Part shown: in pieces, positions 38,269 through 47,858 of the stretch
How the letters are laid out: every line of letters begins with the position of its first letter
How positions within the stretch are numbered: the first letter of the stretch is position 1
From: SZUA-547 sp963669315
GTDB lineage: Bacteria > Pseudomonadota > Alphaproteobacteria > Rhodobacterales > Rhodobacteraceae
Direction: 5' to 3'
Length of the DNA: 64,000 nt
NCBI GenBank assembly: GCA_963669315.1
Contig: OY770021.1
Location: 1,736,001-1,800,000 of the forward strand
Position numbers and translations under genes: made by a program
The notes under the pieces: generated by a model
Database searches by the model: none
The model's input: only the letters and a program-made list of their open reading frames with translations
Told to the model about the DNA's origin: nothing

Positions 38269-38954
38269 TGGGCGGTCTCGGCCACGACATTTTGGCTTTC
38301 GACACGTCGGCCGCGCATTGCGCGGCCGCTGTGTTGAAGGATGACGCCATCTGCGCCGAGTATTTCGACATTATGGAGCGCGGCCAGGCCGAACGACTGA
38401 TGCCAATTCTGGAAGAGGCGCTGGCTGAGGCGAAAGTCTCTTGGCGCGATCTGGACGCGATCGGCGTCGGCGTCGGGCCGGGCAGTTTCACCGGGGTGCG
38501 GATTGCGGTTTCCGCAGCGCGCGGCTTGGCGCTGGCTCTTGGGATACCGGCCATTGGGGTCTCGAATTTCGAGATCATGAGAGACCCTTTAGGCCTCGGG
38601 GCGAATCCCGCCGAGATTGTCAGCCTGCCCGCGCCGCGCGATCAGGCCTATGTGCAGCAATTCCGATATGGCGTTCCCCAATCGCCGCCGCGGGTGATCA
38701 ATCCGAGCGATCCGCCCGCCGATTTGGAGCTTCCCGCCAATATGACCGTGCGGGGTTATCGCGCGATGGACATTGCGCGTCCGTTTCACGCCAGTGTCGA
38801 AGAGTCGGCGATTGAGGGAAATGGCCGTCGCATTGCGCGCGTCGCCGAATGGAAGTTGAAGCCGGGCGATACGCCCGAGCGCCCCGTTCCGCTCTATGTC
38901 CGTCCGGCTGACGCGGCGGTGCCTCGTGAGAAGCCGCCACAGATTCTGGCGTGA
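38268..38954 (+). CDS. tsaB: tRNA N6-threonylcarbamoyladenosine biosynthesis protein TsaB
   Basis: A 228-residue ASKHA-fold protein that partners TsaD in making t6A37 of ANN-decoding tRNAs. The N-terminal LAFDTSAAHCAAAV and the segment GVGPGSFTGVRIAVSAARGLAL are diagnostic. It lies in the Nfu-tsaB-rimI run with one- and four-base overlaps, so translation is probably coupled. tsaD and tsaE are not in the window. Confidence 0.93.
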   Translation: MGGLGHDILAFDTSAAHCAAAVLKDDAICAEYFDIMERGQAERLMPILEEALAEAKVSWRDLDAIGVGVGPGSFTGVRIAVSAARGLALALGIPAIGVSNFEIMRDPLGLGANPAEIVSLPAPRDQAYVQQFRYGVPQSPPRVINPSDPPADLELPANMTVRGYRAMDIARPFHASVEESAIEGNGRRIARVAEWKLKPGDTPERPVPLYVRPADAAVPREKPPQILA

Positions 38955-39421
38955 TTCCGGTTCAGAGAATACGTGCGCCTCTGGACCAACCGGAGGCCGA
39001 GGCGCTGTCCGCCCTTCATACCCTCGCCTTCAAGGCGTCAGGCCGAGGCTGGTCTGCGACGGAAATCGCCGTGCTGGCGGAGGCGCCGGGGGCAATCCTG
39101 CTGACCGCCGGTAGGGCGGAGGCGCCGCGTGGCTTCGCAATGGCTCGCATCGCCGCTGACGAGGCGGAGCTTTTGACCATCGCCACCGCGCCCGACGCCC
39201 GGCGCCAAGGGGTCGCCGCGGCGTTGTTGCAGACATTGATCCCTGTTCTGCGCTCATTCAGTGTTTTAACGGTTTTTCTTGAAGTTGGTGTAAGTAACGC
39301 CGCCGCTGTCGCCCTTTACGAGAAGACAGGCTTTAAGCGCACTGCGCGTCGCGCCGGATATTATCGAATTTCAGAGAATGACCGAGAGGATGCGCTGATT
39401 TATAAAATGGAAATCATTTAA
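38951..39421 (+). CDS. rimI: GNAT acetyltransferase, RimI-like
   Basis: A 156-residue GCN5-related acetyltransferase. The acetyl-CoA-binding loop is in PDARRQGVAAALLQ, and the later strand includes NAAAVALYEKTGFKR. RimI acetylates the N-terminus of ribosomal protein S18 in E. coli and commonly sits next to tsaB, as it does here. The start is GTG within a GTGA overlap with the tsaB stop. Substrate assignment rests on context. Confidence 0.8.
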   Translation: MIPVQRIRAPLDQPEAEALSALHTLAFKASGRGWSATEIAVLAEAPGAILLTAGRAEAPRGFAMARIAADEAELLTIATAPDARRQGVAAALLQTLIPVLRSFSVLTVFLEVGVSNAAAVALYEKTGFKRTARRAGYYRISENDREDALIYKMEII

Positions 39422-39500
39422 TGTGAGCCATACAAGAATGAATTTTTTACCGAATGCTTGGTTGGAATCGATGTTTGACACCAAGAAACTTGTATGACAG

Positions 39501-39528
39501 TTGAAGGCATCAAAGATGCTCTCGAAGC
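39501..39528. promoter_or_regulatory. Imperfect palindrome upstream of mucR, possible operator
   Basis: A perfect GCATC-AAA-GATGC core (39507-39519) lies in a longer near-symmetric stretch from TTGAAG to CTCGAA. It sits 65-95 bases before the mucR ATG in the AT-richest intergenic region of the window. MucR-type regulators often repress their own genes; this could be such a site or another regulator's. Confidence 0.3.
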
Positions 39529-39593
39529 GAGATGTATAGTTGGGATAAAAGGTGCGCTGCTCCAAAATAGCGCCAAAAATAGAGGTAGATTCG

Positions 39594-40028
39594 ATGAATT
39601 CCCTTTCTGGTGACAAAGCTGAACTTCTGGCGCTGACTTCCGAGATTGTTTCGTCTCATGTATCGAACAACCCGGTTCCGACGGCTGATTTGCCGGGTCT
39701 GATCAACTCCGTCTACGAGACTCTGGAAGCGTTGACGGTTGAGGTGGTCGAGGAAGTCGAGGAGCTGAAGCCAGCCGTTTCGCTCAAGAAATCGGTGTCG
39801 AATGACGCCATCATTTGCCTCGATTGCGGCAAGTCGATGAAGATGCTGAAGCGGCACCTGTCCACAGAACATGATCTGACGCCGGACGATTATCGCGCGC
39901 GCTGGAACCTGTCGGCCGACTATCCGATGGTCGCGCCCAGCTATGCGGCGACCCGGCAGGCGCTGGCCAAGAAGATCGGCCTTGGCCGTAATCGCGGCGG
40001 GCGCAAAAAAGGTTCAGGTAAGAAATAG
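39594..40028 (+). CDS. mucR: MucR/Ros-type zinc-finger transcriptional regulator
   Basis: A 144-residue regulator from the ATG at 39594 with AGAGG upstream. The Ros zinc finger is C-X2-C-X9-H-X4-H (CLDCGKSMKMLKRHLSTEH), followed by the family tail DLTPDDYRARWNLSADYPMVAP and a lysine-rich end. The N-terminal third is acidic and helical, which matches the oligomerisation region of the family. MucR proteins bind AT-rich DNA and control surface polysaccharide, motility and virulence genes in alphaproteobacteria. It is monocistronic: AT-rich upstream region with a palindrome, terminator downstream. Confidence 0.92.
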   Translation: MNSLSGDKAELLALTSEIVSSHVSNNPVPTADLPGLINSVYETLEALTVEVVEEVEELKPAVSLKKSVSNDAIICLDCGKSMKMLKRHLSTEHDLTPDDYRARWNLSADYPMVAPSYAATRQALAKKIGLGRNRGGRKKGSGKK

Positions 40029-40087
40029 CACCAAGCAAGCGTTCATCGCAGCCGAGTTGCGACAGGCGCTGAAGAGGACTAGAAGGG

Positions 40088-40126
40088 CGGCGCGCCGGGC
40101 AGGGGTCAGGCGCGCCGTTTCAATTT
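40088..40126 (+). terminator. Rho-independent terminator of mucR
   Basis: A perfect 9-base stem CGGCGCGCC (40088-40096) and GGCGCGCCG (40109-40117) with a 12-base loop is followed by TTTCAATTT. It lies 60 bases after the mucR stop and before miaB. Confidence 0.75.
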
Positions 40127-40172
40127 CGCGCGGTTCGACCGAAAACCGGGCCGCGCGCGGGAGCCGAGACAC

Positions 40173-41513
40173 GTGGCCGAACCCAAAAAGCTGTTCGTCA
40201 AAACCTATGGCTGTCAGATGAACGTCTATGACAGCGAGCGCATGTCATCTGCGCTGGCCGCGTCGGGCTATGAGAACGTGGACTCGCCTGAGGGCGCCGA
40301 TCTGGTGATCCTCAACACCTGCCATATCCGCGAGAAAGCGGCCGAGAAGGTCTATTCCGAGCTGGGCCGCATACGCGCGCTGAAAGCAGAGAAAAAAGCG
40401 GAAGGCGGCGAGATGACCGTCGCCGTCGCAGGCTGCGTGGCGCAGGCCGAAGGCGCCGAAATCCAGCGCCGCGCGCCGATGGTCGATTTGGTGGTCGGCC
40501 CGCAGGCCTATCATCGTCTGCCCGCGATGGCGGAACGCGCGGCGAGTGGTGAGACGGGGCTGATCGACACCGATTTTCCCGAAGAAGACAAGTTCGATTT
40601 CCTGCCGGAGGCCCCGAAGGCGAAGCGCAACCCCGCCGCGTTTCTGACCGTGCAGGAGGGATGCGACAAGTTCTGCGCTTTCTGCGTCGTGCCTTACACC
40701 CGTGGTACTGAAGTTTCCCGCCCGGCGGAGCGGCTTTTGGCCGAGGCCCGCGATCTGGTGGCGCGCGGCGTGGTTGAGGTCACGCTGCTCGGCCAGAACG
40801 TCAACGCCTATCATGGCGAGGGGCCGGATGGTTCGGAGTGGTCGCTGGCGCGGCTGATCCGCGAATTGGCCGAAGTCGAGGACCTGGAGCGCATCCGCTA
40901 TACGACCTCGCACCCCAACGATATGACCGACGATCTGATCGACGCGCATGGCGAGATCGGCAAGCTGATGCCTTATCTGCATCTGCCGGTGCAGGCGGGG
41001 TCCGATCGGGTGCTGAAGGCGATGAATCGCAAGCATACGGCGGATGAATACCTGCGCCTTGTTGAACGCATTCGCGCGGCCCGACCGGACATCGCCATGT
41101 CGGGAGACTTCATCGTTGGCTTTCCGGGTGAGACCGAGGCGGATTTCGAGGACACGCTGTCGATCGTGCGCGCGACCAACTACACCAGCGCCTATTCGTT
41201 CAAGTACTCGGCCCGGCCCGGCACCCCGGCGGCGGAGGCGGAGCAGGTCGCGGAGGATGTCATGTCCGAGCGGCTGCAACGGCTTCAGGCGCTGTTGAAC
41301 GAGCAGCAGAAGGCGTTCCAGCAGACCTGCGTCGGGCGCACTCTGCCGGTTCTGATCGAAAAGCCCGGACGCAAGCCGGGGCAAATGGTCGGCCGCTCGC
41401 CCTATCTGCAGGCGGTGCATCTGGACGCGGACCCGACCCTGACCGGCCGGATCGTCGAAGTGGCGATCGAAGCGGCCCGGCCAAATTCGCTGGCCGGGCG
41501 TCTGATTGGCTGA
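40173..41513 (+). CDS. miaB: tRNA-2-methylthio-N6-dimethylallyladenosine synthase MiaB
   Basis: A 446-residue radical-SAM methylthiotransferase acting on i6A37 of tRNAs. The N-terminal UPF0004 domain starts [15 protein letters not shown] and includes [11 protein letters not shown] and AGCVAQAEG, giving the three cysteines of the auxiliary cluster. The radical-SAM motif is GCDKFCAFC (C-X3-C-X2-C). A C-terminal TRAM domain starts near residue 375. The start is GTG with GGGAG upstream. It leads a plus-strand run with phoH and ybeY, an order known from many bacteria. Confidence 0.97.
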   Translation: MAEPKKLFVKTYGCQMNVYDSERMSSALAASGYENVDSPEGADLVILNTCHIREKAAEKVYSELGRIRALKAEKKAEGGEMTVAVAGCVAQAEGAEIQRRAPMVDLVVGPQAYHRLPAMAERAASGETGLIDTDFPEEDKFDFLPEAPKAKRNPAAFLTVQEGCDKFCAFCVVPYTRGTEVSRPAERLLAEARDLVARGVVEVTLLGQNVNAYHGEGPDGSEWSLARLIRELAEVEDLERIRYTTSHPNDMTDDLIDAHGEIGKLMPYLHLPVQAGSDRVLKAMNRKHTADEYLRLVERIRAARPDIAMSGDFIVGFPGETEADFEDTLSIVRATNYTSAYSFKYSARPGTPAAEAEQVAEDVMSERLQRLQALLNEQQKAFQQTCVGRTLPVLIEKPGRKPGQMVGRSPYLQAVHLDADPTLTGRIVEVAIEAARPNSLAGRLIG

Positions 41514-41598
41514 CGCGCCACTGTTACAGTTGTTTGACCGACTTTTTGCTTGCTCGCGAGCGCCGGGCGGGCCAAATTCGCCTTAAAGGCGGTCGATA

Positions 41599-42699
41599 AT
41601 GACCCGATCGGAGCAGGCGTTGGCCCAGAAAGCCGTTCTCGAGCATGAAACTGAAGAGACGCTGCGCGAGACGCTCGTCGAATTTCCCGACAATCGGTTG
41701 CTGATCGACCTTTGCGGCGGATTCGACGCCAATCTGGCGGCCGTCGAAGAGGGCTTTGACGTCCAGATTCTCCGCCGCGGCAATCTGTTGGCCATTCATG
41801 GCGATGAGGATGCCCGATCGGCCGCGGAAGGCGCGCTTCGGGCGCTCTACCGGCGGCTGGAGGAGGGGCGCCCGGTCGACGCCGGGGATGTGGACGCCGC
41901 GATCCGCATGTCGAATGAGCCGGAGCAGCCGCCCTCGGCGAAGCCAGGACCGGGCCAGCTGGAATTGTTCGCTGGCGGGCGGGTGGAGATTCGCACCCAG
42001 AAAAAATTGGTGGAGCCGCGCACCGCTGCTCAGCGCGCCTATGTGCAGTCCCTTTTCAAGCAGGAAATGGTGTTTGGCGTCGGTCCGGCCGGCACTGGCA
42101 AGACCTATTTGGCCGTCGCGGCCGCCGTCTCCATGTTTCTCGAAGGCCGCGTCGACAAGATCATCCTGTCGCGCCCAGCGGTCGAGGCGGGCGAGCGGCT
42201 GGGCTTTCTGCCCGGCGACATGAAGGAGAAGATCGATCCCTATCTTCGCCCGCTCTATGACGCGCTGAATGACCTGATGCCGGGCAAACAGATCAATCGC
42301 TATATGGAGGACGGTCGGATCGAGGTCGCGCCGCTGGCGTTCATGCGGGGGCGCACACTGGCCAACGCTTTCGTGGTGCTGGACGAGGCCCAAAACTGCA
42401 CCGAAATGCAGATGAAGATGTTTCTGACGCGGATGGGCGAGGGGTCCCGCATGGCGATCACCGGCGATCCGAGCCAGATCGACCTGCCGCCGGGCACCCG
42501 TTCGGGTCTCCGGCAGGCGCTCTCATTGCTATCGGGCGTCAAGGGGGTCGATACGGTTCGATTTTCGGCGGCCGATGTGGTGCGACACCCGCTGGTCGCC
42601 CGGATCATCGAGGCCTATGACGGGGCGCAAAAAAAAGCCCGCTCTGCAGCGGACCCTCAGGAAAACGCGGCGGAGAAGGGCGATGACGCCGCGGATTGA
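41599..42699 (+). CDS. phoH: PhoH-family ATPase (YbeZ-like)
   Basis: A 366-residue P-loop protein. The N-terminal 110 residues form a KH-like region, followed by the PhoH ATPase with Walker A FGVGPAGTGKTYLAVA near residue 155. Further motifs are the LSRPAVEAGERLGFLPGD segment and Walker B FVVLDEAQNCT. The later GDPSQIDLP and GLRQALSLL are conserved. It probably works with YbeY in rRNA maturation or RNA quality control, consistent with the 17-base overlap with ybeY. Confidence 0.95.
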   Translation: MTRSEQALAQKAVLEHETEETLRETLVEFPDNRLLIDLCGGFDANLAAVEEGFDVQILRRGNLLAIHGDEDARSAAEGALRALYRRLEEGRPVDAGDVDAAIRMSNEPEQPPSAKPGPGQLELFAGGRVEIRTQKKLVEPRTAAQRAYVQSLFKQEMVFGVGPAGTGKTYLAVAAAVSMFLEGRVDKIILSRPAVEAGERLGFLPGDMKEKIDPYLRPLYDALNDLMPGKQINRYMEDGRIEVAPLAFMRGRTLANAFVVLDEAQNCTEMQMKMFLTRMGEGSRMAITGDPSQIDLPPGTRSGLRQALSLLSGVKGVDTVRFSAADVVRHPLVARIIEAYDGAQKKARSAADPQENAAEKGDDAAD

Positions 42700-43225
42700 C
42701 GCGCTTTTCGATGATGAGGGTTGGGCCGGGATCGACGCGGATTGCGAGGCTTTGGCGGTCCAGGCCGCAACGATGGCGCTTGAGGGCGCCGGAATTGATC
42801 AGGATATTGAGATCAGCGTGCTGCTGACCGATGACGCCAGGGTGGCGGAGTTGAACTCGGCGTTTCGCGGGAAGAATACGCCCACAAACGTGCTTTCATG
42901 GCCGGCGTTCGATTTGTCGCCGGCTGAAGAAGGCGTCGCGCCGCCGTCTCCGCCCGCCTCCGAATCGGGCGCGCCGTCGTTTCTGGGCGATGTGGCTCTG
43001 GCGCGCGAAACCGTGCTTGCCGAGGCTCAGGCGCAGGGCAAGACGCCGGCGGAACACGCCACGCATTTGATCCTGCACGCGGTTTTGCATCTTCTGGGGT
43101 ATGATCACGAGACTGACGCGGATGCGCGTCTGATGGAGGGAATCGAGACAGCCGCGTTTCTTCGCGCTGGCCTTCCCGATCCCTATATGGAAAGGACCGC
43201 CGGATCGGCGGACCGCAACGGGTAG
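42683..43225 (+). CDS. ybeY: Endoribonuclease YbeY (rRNA maturation factor)
   Basis: A 180-residue zinc metalloprotein from the ATG at 42683, preceded by GGAGAAGGG and overlapping phoH by 17 bases. The metal-binding motif HAVLHLLGYDH (H-X3-H-X5-H) is intact. The segment VLLTDDARVAELNSAFRGK with TPTNVLSWP is diagnostic. An insertion around residues 75-100 (rich in Pro, Ser and Glu) makes it slightly longer than E. coli YbeY. Role: 16S rRNA 3'-end processing and 70S quality control. Confidence 0.96.
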   Translation: MTPRIDALFDDEGWAGIDADCEALAVQAATMALEGAGIDQDIEISVLLTDDARVAELNSAFRGKNTPTNVLSWPAFDLSPAEEGVAPPSPPASESGAPSFLGDVALARETVLAEAQAQGKTPAEHATHLILHAVLHLLGYDHETDADARLMEGIETAAFLRAGLPDPYMERTAGSADRNG

Positions 43226-43230
43226 GAGAG

Positions 43231-44211
43231 ATGGACGGAGGATCGGGCGAATCCCGCGACGCGCAGGGCGCGTCGCCCAATCAGGCGGGACAAGGCGCGG
43301 CAGGCGCCGAAGACGAAGGATCAAGTAGCTCGGTTCTGGCGAACTGGCTGAGGCGCGCCGCCGATGCGATTGAGCCGGATGTGGACGCCAATGGCGAGCC
43401 GAATCTGGAACGATTGTTCGCAGACGGCAAAGGCGGTGATCCTGGAAGCATCGTCGAGCGGGCGATGCTGATAAACGTCCTGAAGTTGCGCGACCTCAAG
43501 GTCGTCGATGTCATGGTTCCGCGCGCGGATATCGTCGCGCTACCGGTGGATTCGACTCTGAACGAGGTGAAGGAGGCGTTTCGCGAGGCGTCGCTGACCA
43601 GATTGCCGGTTTATCGCGAGACGCTGGACGACCCGATCGGTTTTGCGCATCTCAAGGATCTCGCCTTCACGCTTGGTTTTGACGAGGAAGGCGACGCCAC
43701 AGAATTCCGTTTGCAGGACTGCATCCGTCGCATGCTGTTCGTGCCGCCCTCGATGCCGACCAGCGCGCTGCTCCGACGTATGCAAGCCACCCGCGTTCAT
43801 ATGGCGCTGGTGATTGATGAGTTCGGCGGCGTCGACGGGTTGGTGACCATTGAAGATCTGGTCGAGCAAATCGTCGGAGATATCGAGGATGAACATGATG
43901 AGGCCGACGAAGCCGAAGTGATCGAGGAGCGTCCGGGCGTCTGGCTGTGTGATGCGCGTGTCGAAATTCCAGATTTCGAGGAGGCCGCAAGCGTCGGGCT
44001 GGGGCTTGAGGATTCGGAGGAGGACGTCGATACGCTGGGCGGCCTGGTCTTCATGCTGTCCAACAGGGTGCCGACGCGGGGCGAGGTGATCGCGCATCCC
44101 GCCGGATTTGAGTTTGAGGTCGTCGACGCCGATCCTCGGCGTATCAAGCGCCTGCGTGTGGCGCTCAATGGATTTGGCGCGACGCCTGGATCCAAATCCG
44201 CGGCCGAGTGA
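43231..44211 (+). CDS. corC: CBS-domain protein of the HlyC/CorC family (YbeX-like)
   Basis: A 326-residue cytoplasmic protein. After an acidic N-terminus, paired CBS domains occupy residues about 90-205 (VMVPRADIVALPVDSTLNEV, VHMALVIDEFGGVDGLVTIEDL). A CorC_HlyC transporter-associated domain fills residues about 225-310 (DTLGGLVFMLSNRVPTRGEV). YbeX/CorC proteins have been tied to Mg2+/Co2+ handling and to ribosome metabolism; despite the name it is not a hemolysin. GTAGGAGAG precedes the ATG. The stop overlaps the lnt start by four bases. Confidence 0.92.
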   Translation: MDGGSGESRDAQGASPNQAGQGAAGAEDEGSSSSVLANWLRRAADAIEPDVDANGEPNLERLFADGKGGDPGSIVERAMLINVLKLRDLKVVDVMVPRADIVALPVDSTLNEVKEAFREASLTRLPVYRETLDDPIGFAHLKDLAFTLGFDEEGDATEFRLQDCIRRMLFVPPSMPTSALLRRMQATRVHMALVIDEFGGVDGLVTIEDLVEQIVGDIEDEHDEADEAEVIEERPGVWLCDARVEIPDFEEAASVGLGLEDSEEDVDTLGGLVFMLSNRVPTRGEVIAHPAGFEFEVVDADPRRIKRLRVALNGFGATPGSKSAAE

Positions 44212-45788
44212 ACCGCAATATGGCCTCGACCAATGCGGGACCGCCGCTTCTCGCCCATATCCAATCCCTTGCTGGATGGCGACGGGTTCTAATCGCGGCG
44301 ATAGGCGGGGCGGGTCTTTCCCTCGCGCAGCCGCCCTATGGGCTATGGCCGGTGGTTTTCCTCGCTGTTCCTCTCCTCGCCGCAATGGGCCTTGGGGCCG
44401 AACGGGGACGGAGCGCGTTCGTGGTCGGCTGGGCCGCCGGAACCGGGTTCTTCGCCGCCGGGCTCTACTGGATCGCCGAGGCGTTTCTGGTTGATGTCGC
44501 CCAGCATGGCTGGATGGCGCCTTTCGCGATCTTCTTCCTCTCCATCGGGCTGGCGGTGTTCTGGGGCGCGGCGTTCTGGATCGCGCACAGGGTCGCGTAT
44601 GGATGCATTCTATGGGGCGCTGTGGCGCTCGCCGCGTCGTGGACGCTGATGGAGTTCGCGCGCAGCCATATACTGACCGGTTTCCCATGGGCGTTGCCCG
44701 CATATGTCTGGGTCGAGACGCCGGTGATGCAGGCGGCGGCATTATTCGGGCCGCATGGTTTGGGATTCCTGACCCTGCTCGCCGCCGGGGCGCCGATTGC
44801 GGTGCGCTTGGACCGGAAGAAGAACTGGGCCGCCGGTATCGTGGCTGTGCTTGGGCTGGCCGGGCTGTGGTTCTGGGGCGCGGCGCGGCTTTCAGCGCCA
44901 TTACCCACCGACGCCGATGCGCCGTTGATCCGCGTCGTGCAGCCGAACGTGCCGCAGACGGAGAAATGGAAGCCGGAGAATACGCGCTGGATCTTCGACC
45001 GGTTGCTGGATCTGACCCGTGGCGACCCATCCGCGCCGTCGCCCGATATCGTGCTGTGGCCCGAAACCGCCGTACCGTTCTATATCGAGCGGGAACCGGA
45101 AGCCCGCGCCATGATTGCCGAGGCCATGCCCTCTGGTTCGACGCTGATCCTCGGCTCCTTGCGCATCGTCGAGACGCCGGAGGGGCGGTCGTCGCGTAAC
45201 GGCGTAGTGGCCTTGGACGACACGGGCGAGGCGGTCGCGACCTATGACAAGCGTCATCTGGTGCCCTTCGGCGAGTATTTGCCAATGAAGGCCCTGTTCA
45301 GCGCCGTCGGCCTGAAAGCGCTTGTGGACACGCGCGGCGGTTTCGGCACCGGCGATCATATCGGGCCGATTTCCGCTCCCGGCGTGCCGCCTTTCACGCC
45401 GCTGATCTGCTATGAGGCGATCTTTCCGCATGAGGTGGCCGACGCCGTCGTCGGCGCGCGCTGGATGGCGCAACTGACCAATGACGCCTGGTTCGGCGGC
45501 TCGATCGGGCCGCCGCAGCATCTGGCGCAGGCGCGGGTCCGGGCGATCGAGACCGGTCTTCCGCTGGTGCGCGCCGCCAATACCGGGATTTCAGCCATGA
45601 TCGGCCCGCGCGGCGAAATGCTGACCAGCCTTGCGCTGGGCGAAACGGCGGCCATCGACGCGCCGCTACCGCCCAAGATAGACTCGCCGGTTTACACACG
45701 GATCGGCGACTGGCCCGCTACATCTGCTGCGTTTTTCGCGCTGCTCGGGGCGGGATTGATGGCGCGGCGACGCGGTCGGGCGCGTTGA
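44208..45788 (+). CDS. lnt: Apolipoprotein N-acyltransferase
   Basis: A 526-residue inner-membrane enzyme that adds the third acyl chain to lipoprotein N-termini. The first 220 residues carry about six hydrophobic helices; a periplasmic nitrilase-fold domain follows. The expected triad is visible as glutamate in LWPETAVPF, lysine in YDKRHLVPFGEYLP, and cysteine in PLICYEAIFPHEV, with TNDAWFGGS after it. A single C-terminal helix ends the protein. It starts at GTG in a GTGA overlap with corC. Its likely substrates include the LpoA-like and DolP-like lipoproteins of this window. Confidence 0.97.
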   Translation: MNRNMASTNAGPPLLAHIQSLAGWRRVLIAAIGGAGLSLAQPPYGLWPVVFLAVPLLAAMGLGAERGRSAFVVGWAAGTGFFAAGLYWIAEAFLVDVAQHGWMAPFAIFFLSIGLAVFWGAAFWIAHRVAYGCILWGAVALAASWTLMEFARSHILTGFPWALPAYVWVETPVMQAAALFGPHGLGFLTLLAAGAPIAVRLDRKKNWAAGIVAVLGLAGLWFWGAARLSAPLPTDADAPLIRVVQPNVPQTEKWKPENTRWIFDRLLDLTRGDPSAPSPDIVLWPETAVPFYIEREPEARAMIAEAMPSGSTLILGSLRIVETPEGRSSRNGVVALDDTGEAVATYDKRHLVPFGEYLPMKALFSAVGLKALVDTRGGFGTGDHIGPISAPGVPPFTPLICYEAIFPHEVADAVVGARWMAQLTNDAWFGGSIGPPQHLAQARVRAIETGLPLVRAANTGISAMIGPRGEMLTSLALGETAAIDAPLPPKIDSPVYTRIGDWPATSAAFFALLGAGLMARRRGRAR

Positions 45789-45850
45789 CGCCGGGGATGC
45801 GCGGCACTAGAAGCCCGCGCGCGCAATCCGAGAGAGCGACCCCGAATCCG

Positions 45851-46567
45851 ATGACTGACCAAGACACCACATCCCGCCAGCACCGCAATCTTTATGGCCG
45901 GCGACGGAGCCACGCTTTGCGTCCGGGATTAAAGGCTCTGATGGAGGAATTCCTGCCTACCATTGCCGTGCCCGGTGTTGATCGGGAGGACAATCCCGAT
46001 CGCGCCGAGATCGATCTGGCGGCGCTTTTCCCAAAAGCGCAGGAGGTCTGGCTGGAAATTGGTTTTGGCGGCGGCGAGCATCTGATCGCCGAAGCGAAGG
46101 CGCATCCCCAGATCGGGCTGATCGGGTGCGAGCACTATATCGACGGCGTCGCCAAATGCCTCGCCGCCATCGAGCGAGAGGGGGTGGCGAATATCCGCCT
46201 GCATCCTCACGACGCGCGCGATTTGCTGGATGTCGCGCCTGAGGGCGCGCTGGGCCGGGTTTATCTGCTCTATCCCGATCCATGGCCGAAGACCCGCCAT
46301 CACAAGCGCCGGTTCATGAGCGCCGAGAATCTGGATGCGCTGGCGCGGGCGATGCGGTCGGGCGCGGAGCTCAGGCTCGCGACGGATATCCCGGATTACG
46401 CCCTCCATGCGCTCGCGGCCATCCACAGCCACCCTGCGTTCGAATGGACCGCGGAAAAGGCGGGTGACTGGCGGGAACCGTGGACGGGATGGCCCGGAAC
46501 GCGATATGAAGCAAAGGCGCTTCGCGAGGGGCGCAATCCGCACTATCTGGTGTTTCGCCGGGCTTGA
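45851..46567 (+). CDS. trmB: tRNA (guanine-N7)-methyltransferase TrmB
   Basis: A 238-residue class I methyltransferase that makes m7G46 in tRNA. I choose the ATG at 45851, giving MTDQDTT then RNLYGRRRSHALRPG, the family's normal N-terminus; a TTG at 45785 that overlaps the lnt stop would add 22 residues. The SAM site is LEIGFGGGEHL, the active-site segment is YLLYPDPWPKTRHHKRRF, and TKYE-like substrate residues appear as TRYEAKALREG at the C-terminus. Confidence 0.95.
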   Translation: MTDQDTTSRQHRNLYGRRRSHALRPGLKALMEEFLPTIAVPGVDREDNPDRAEIDLAALFPKAQEVWLEIGFGGGEHLIAEAKAHPQIGLIGCEHYIDGVAKCLAAIEREGVANIRLHPHDARDLLDVAPEGALGRVYLLYPDPWPKTRHHKRRFMSAENLDALARAMRSGAELRLATDIPDYALHALAAIHSHPAFEWTAEKAGDWREPWTGWPGTRYEAKALREGRNPHYLVFRRA

Positions 46568-46629
46568 CGATTGGTTGATATGGCCACACCATGCGCACGC
46601 TTCAGTAGATATCAGGGGGAGTTTAGCGT

Positions 46630-47781
46630 ATGCTGGCCTCGCCCCGTCTGACAGGATCGCCCCCAATGCCTGAAAAGCCGGCACCCATAATAAACTGCCA
46701 TGTCCATGTCTTCACCATGGATTGTTTACCGGAGAATTTCCTGCCGTTCAGCCTGACCCGGCGGCTTCGAAACGCGCCGTTTAAGCGGCTCGTAATGTGG
46801 CTTTTGCGACGGCTCGGCGGTTTTATGGGCGCGGACCGGTTCGGCCGGTATGCCAGTTTCCTGAATATCGGTGCGATGAAGACCCAGAGGGAGGTGTTCG
46901 AGTCGCTTCGCGGCTATTACCCCTCGCGTGGAGAAGCGCCGGCGCGCTTTGTCGCTCTACCGTTGGATATGACACATATCGGCGCTGGCGCTCCGTTCCA
47001 GTCGATCGAGCAGCAGCATCAGGAACTGGCGGAGCTGGCCGCGATCTATCCCGATACGTTAATGCCCTTCATCTGCGTCGATCCGAGGCGCGTCACCGAA
47101 CAGGATCGGCATCCCGGTGCGATGATCGAGCGGTTGATGGACCAGCACCCCGGTGTCTTCCAGGGCGTCAAACTTTATCCGCCTCTCGGTTATTGGCCGG
47201 ATGACTCCATATTGGAGCGGCATGTCTATCCGCTGTGTCAGGAGCGCGGTCTGCCGGTGATGAGCCATTGTTCCCGTGGTGGGGTGCGTTCTCGCGCTCA
47301 CATTCCGGATACGGCCGCGCTATATACCGATCCCGATGCATTTGTTCCGATAATGCGCCGTTTTCCGGATCTCAGGCTGTGTCTAGCCCATTTCGGCGGG
47401 CTGGAGGACTGGGGGCGGTATTTCAACGATCCTGATAGCCGCACGCCGCGCCCGATCGGGCATCCGGAACGCCACAAGATGAATTGGCTCAGCAAGATCA
47501 TGGGGCTAATCAAAAGCGGCGAGCATCCCAATCTCTACACCGACATCTCCTACACGATCTTCAATTTCGAGGAGTATATGCGGCCGTTGAAAGTGTTTCT
47601 GACCAGCCCGACGATCCGGTCGCGGGTGCTGTTCGGATCGGACTTCTACATGGCTGAGCGCAAAGCGTTCGATGAGCGGTTTCTGTCCATGTCGCTGAGG
47701 GCGGAGCTGGCGGAGGACGTCTTCCGCGATATCTCCTACGTCAATCCGACGCGCTGGCTGACCGGAAAAGACCCGGTCTGA
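46630..47781 (+). CDS. Metal-dependent amidohydrolase-superfamily protein (Amidohydro_2 type)
   Basis: A 383-residue TIM-barrel hydrolase; the ATG at 46630 is preceded by GGGGGAG at eight bases. Likely metal ligands are NCHVHVF near residue 23, SHCSRGG near 215 and AHFGG near 255, with the final aspartate in FGSDFYMAE near 335. The [12 protein letters not shown] segment is typical of the decarboxylase/lactonase-like subgroup. I cannot assign the substrate. It stands between trmB and aroA with its own ribosome-binding site, and no neighbour suggests a pathway. Confidence 0.8.
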   Translation: MLASPRLTGSPPMPEKPAPIINCHVHVFTMDCLPENFLPFSLTRRLRNAPFKRLVMWLLRRLGGFMGADRFGRYASFLNIGAMKTQREVFESLRGYYPSRGEAPARFVALPLDMTHIGAGAPFQSIEQQHQELAELAAIYPDTLMPFICVDPRRVTEQDRHPGAMIERLMDQHPGVFQGVKLYPPLGYWPDDSILERHVYPLCQERGLPVMSHCSRGGVRSRAHIPDTAALYTDPDAFVPIMRRFPDLRLCLAHFGGLEDWGRYFNDPDSRTPRPIGHPERHKMNWLSKIMGLIKSGEHPNLYTDISYTIFNFEEYMRPLKVFLTSPTIRSRVLFGSDFYMAERKAFDERFLSMSLRAELAEDVFRDISYVNPTRWLTGKDPV

Positions 47782-47858
47782 CGCGCGGGATATGGACGGA
47801 ACCGGCGGGCGCGGCTATAGCTCCGCCGAATATTCACCGCCCTTTTCCGGAGCCTGAC

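Noticed and set aside
40088..40117. Paired GGCGCGCC palindromes as a recombination site
   Set aside because: They are the two arms of a simple terminator hairpin with a downstream T-rich tail.
43231..44211. Hemolysin
   Set aside because: HlyC/CorC naming is historical; the protein has CBS and CorC domains and sits in a ybeY context.
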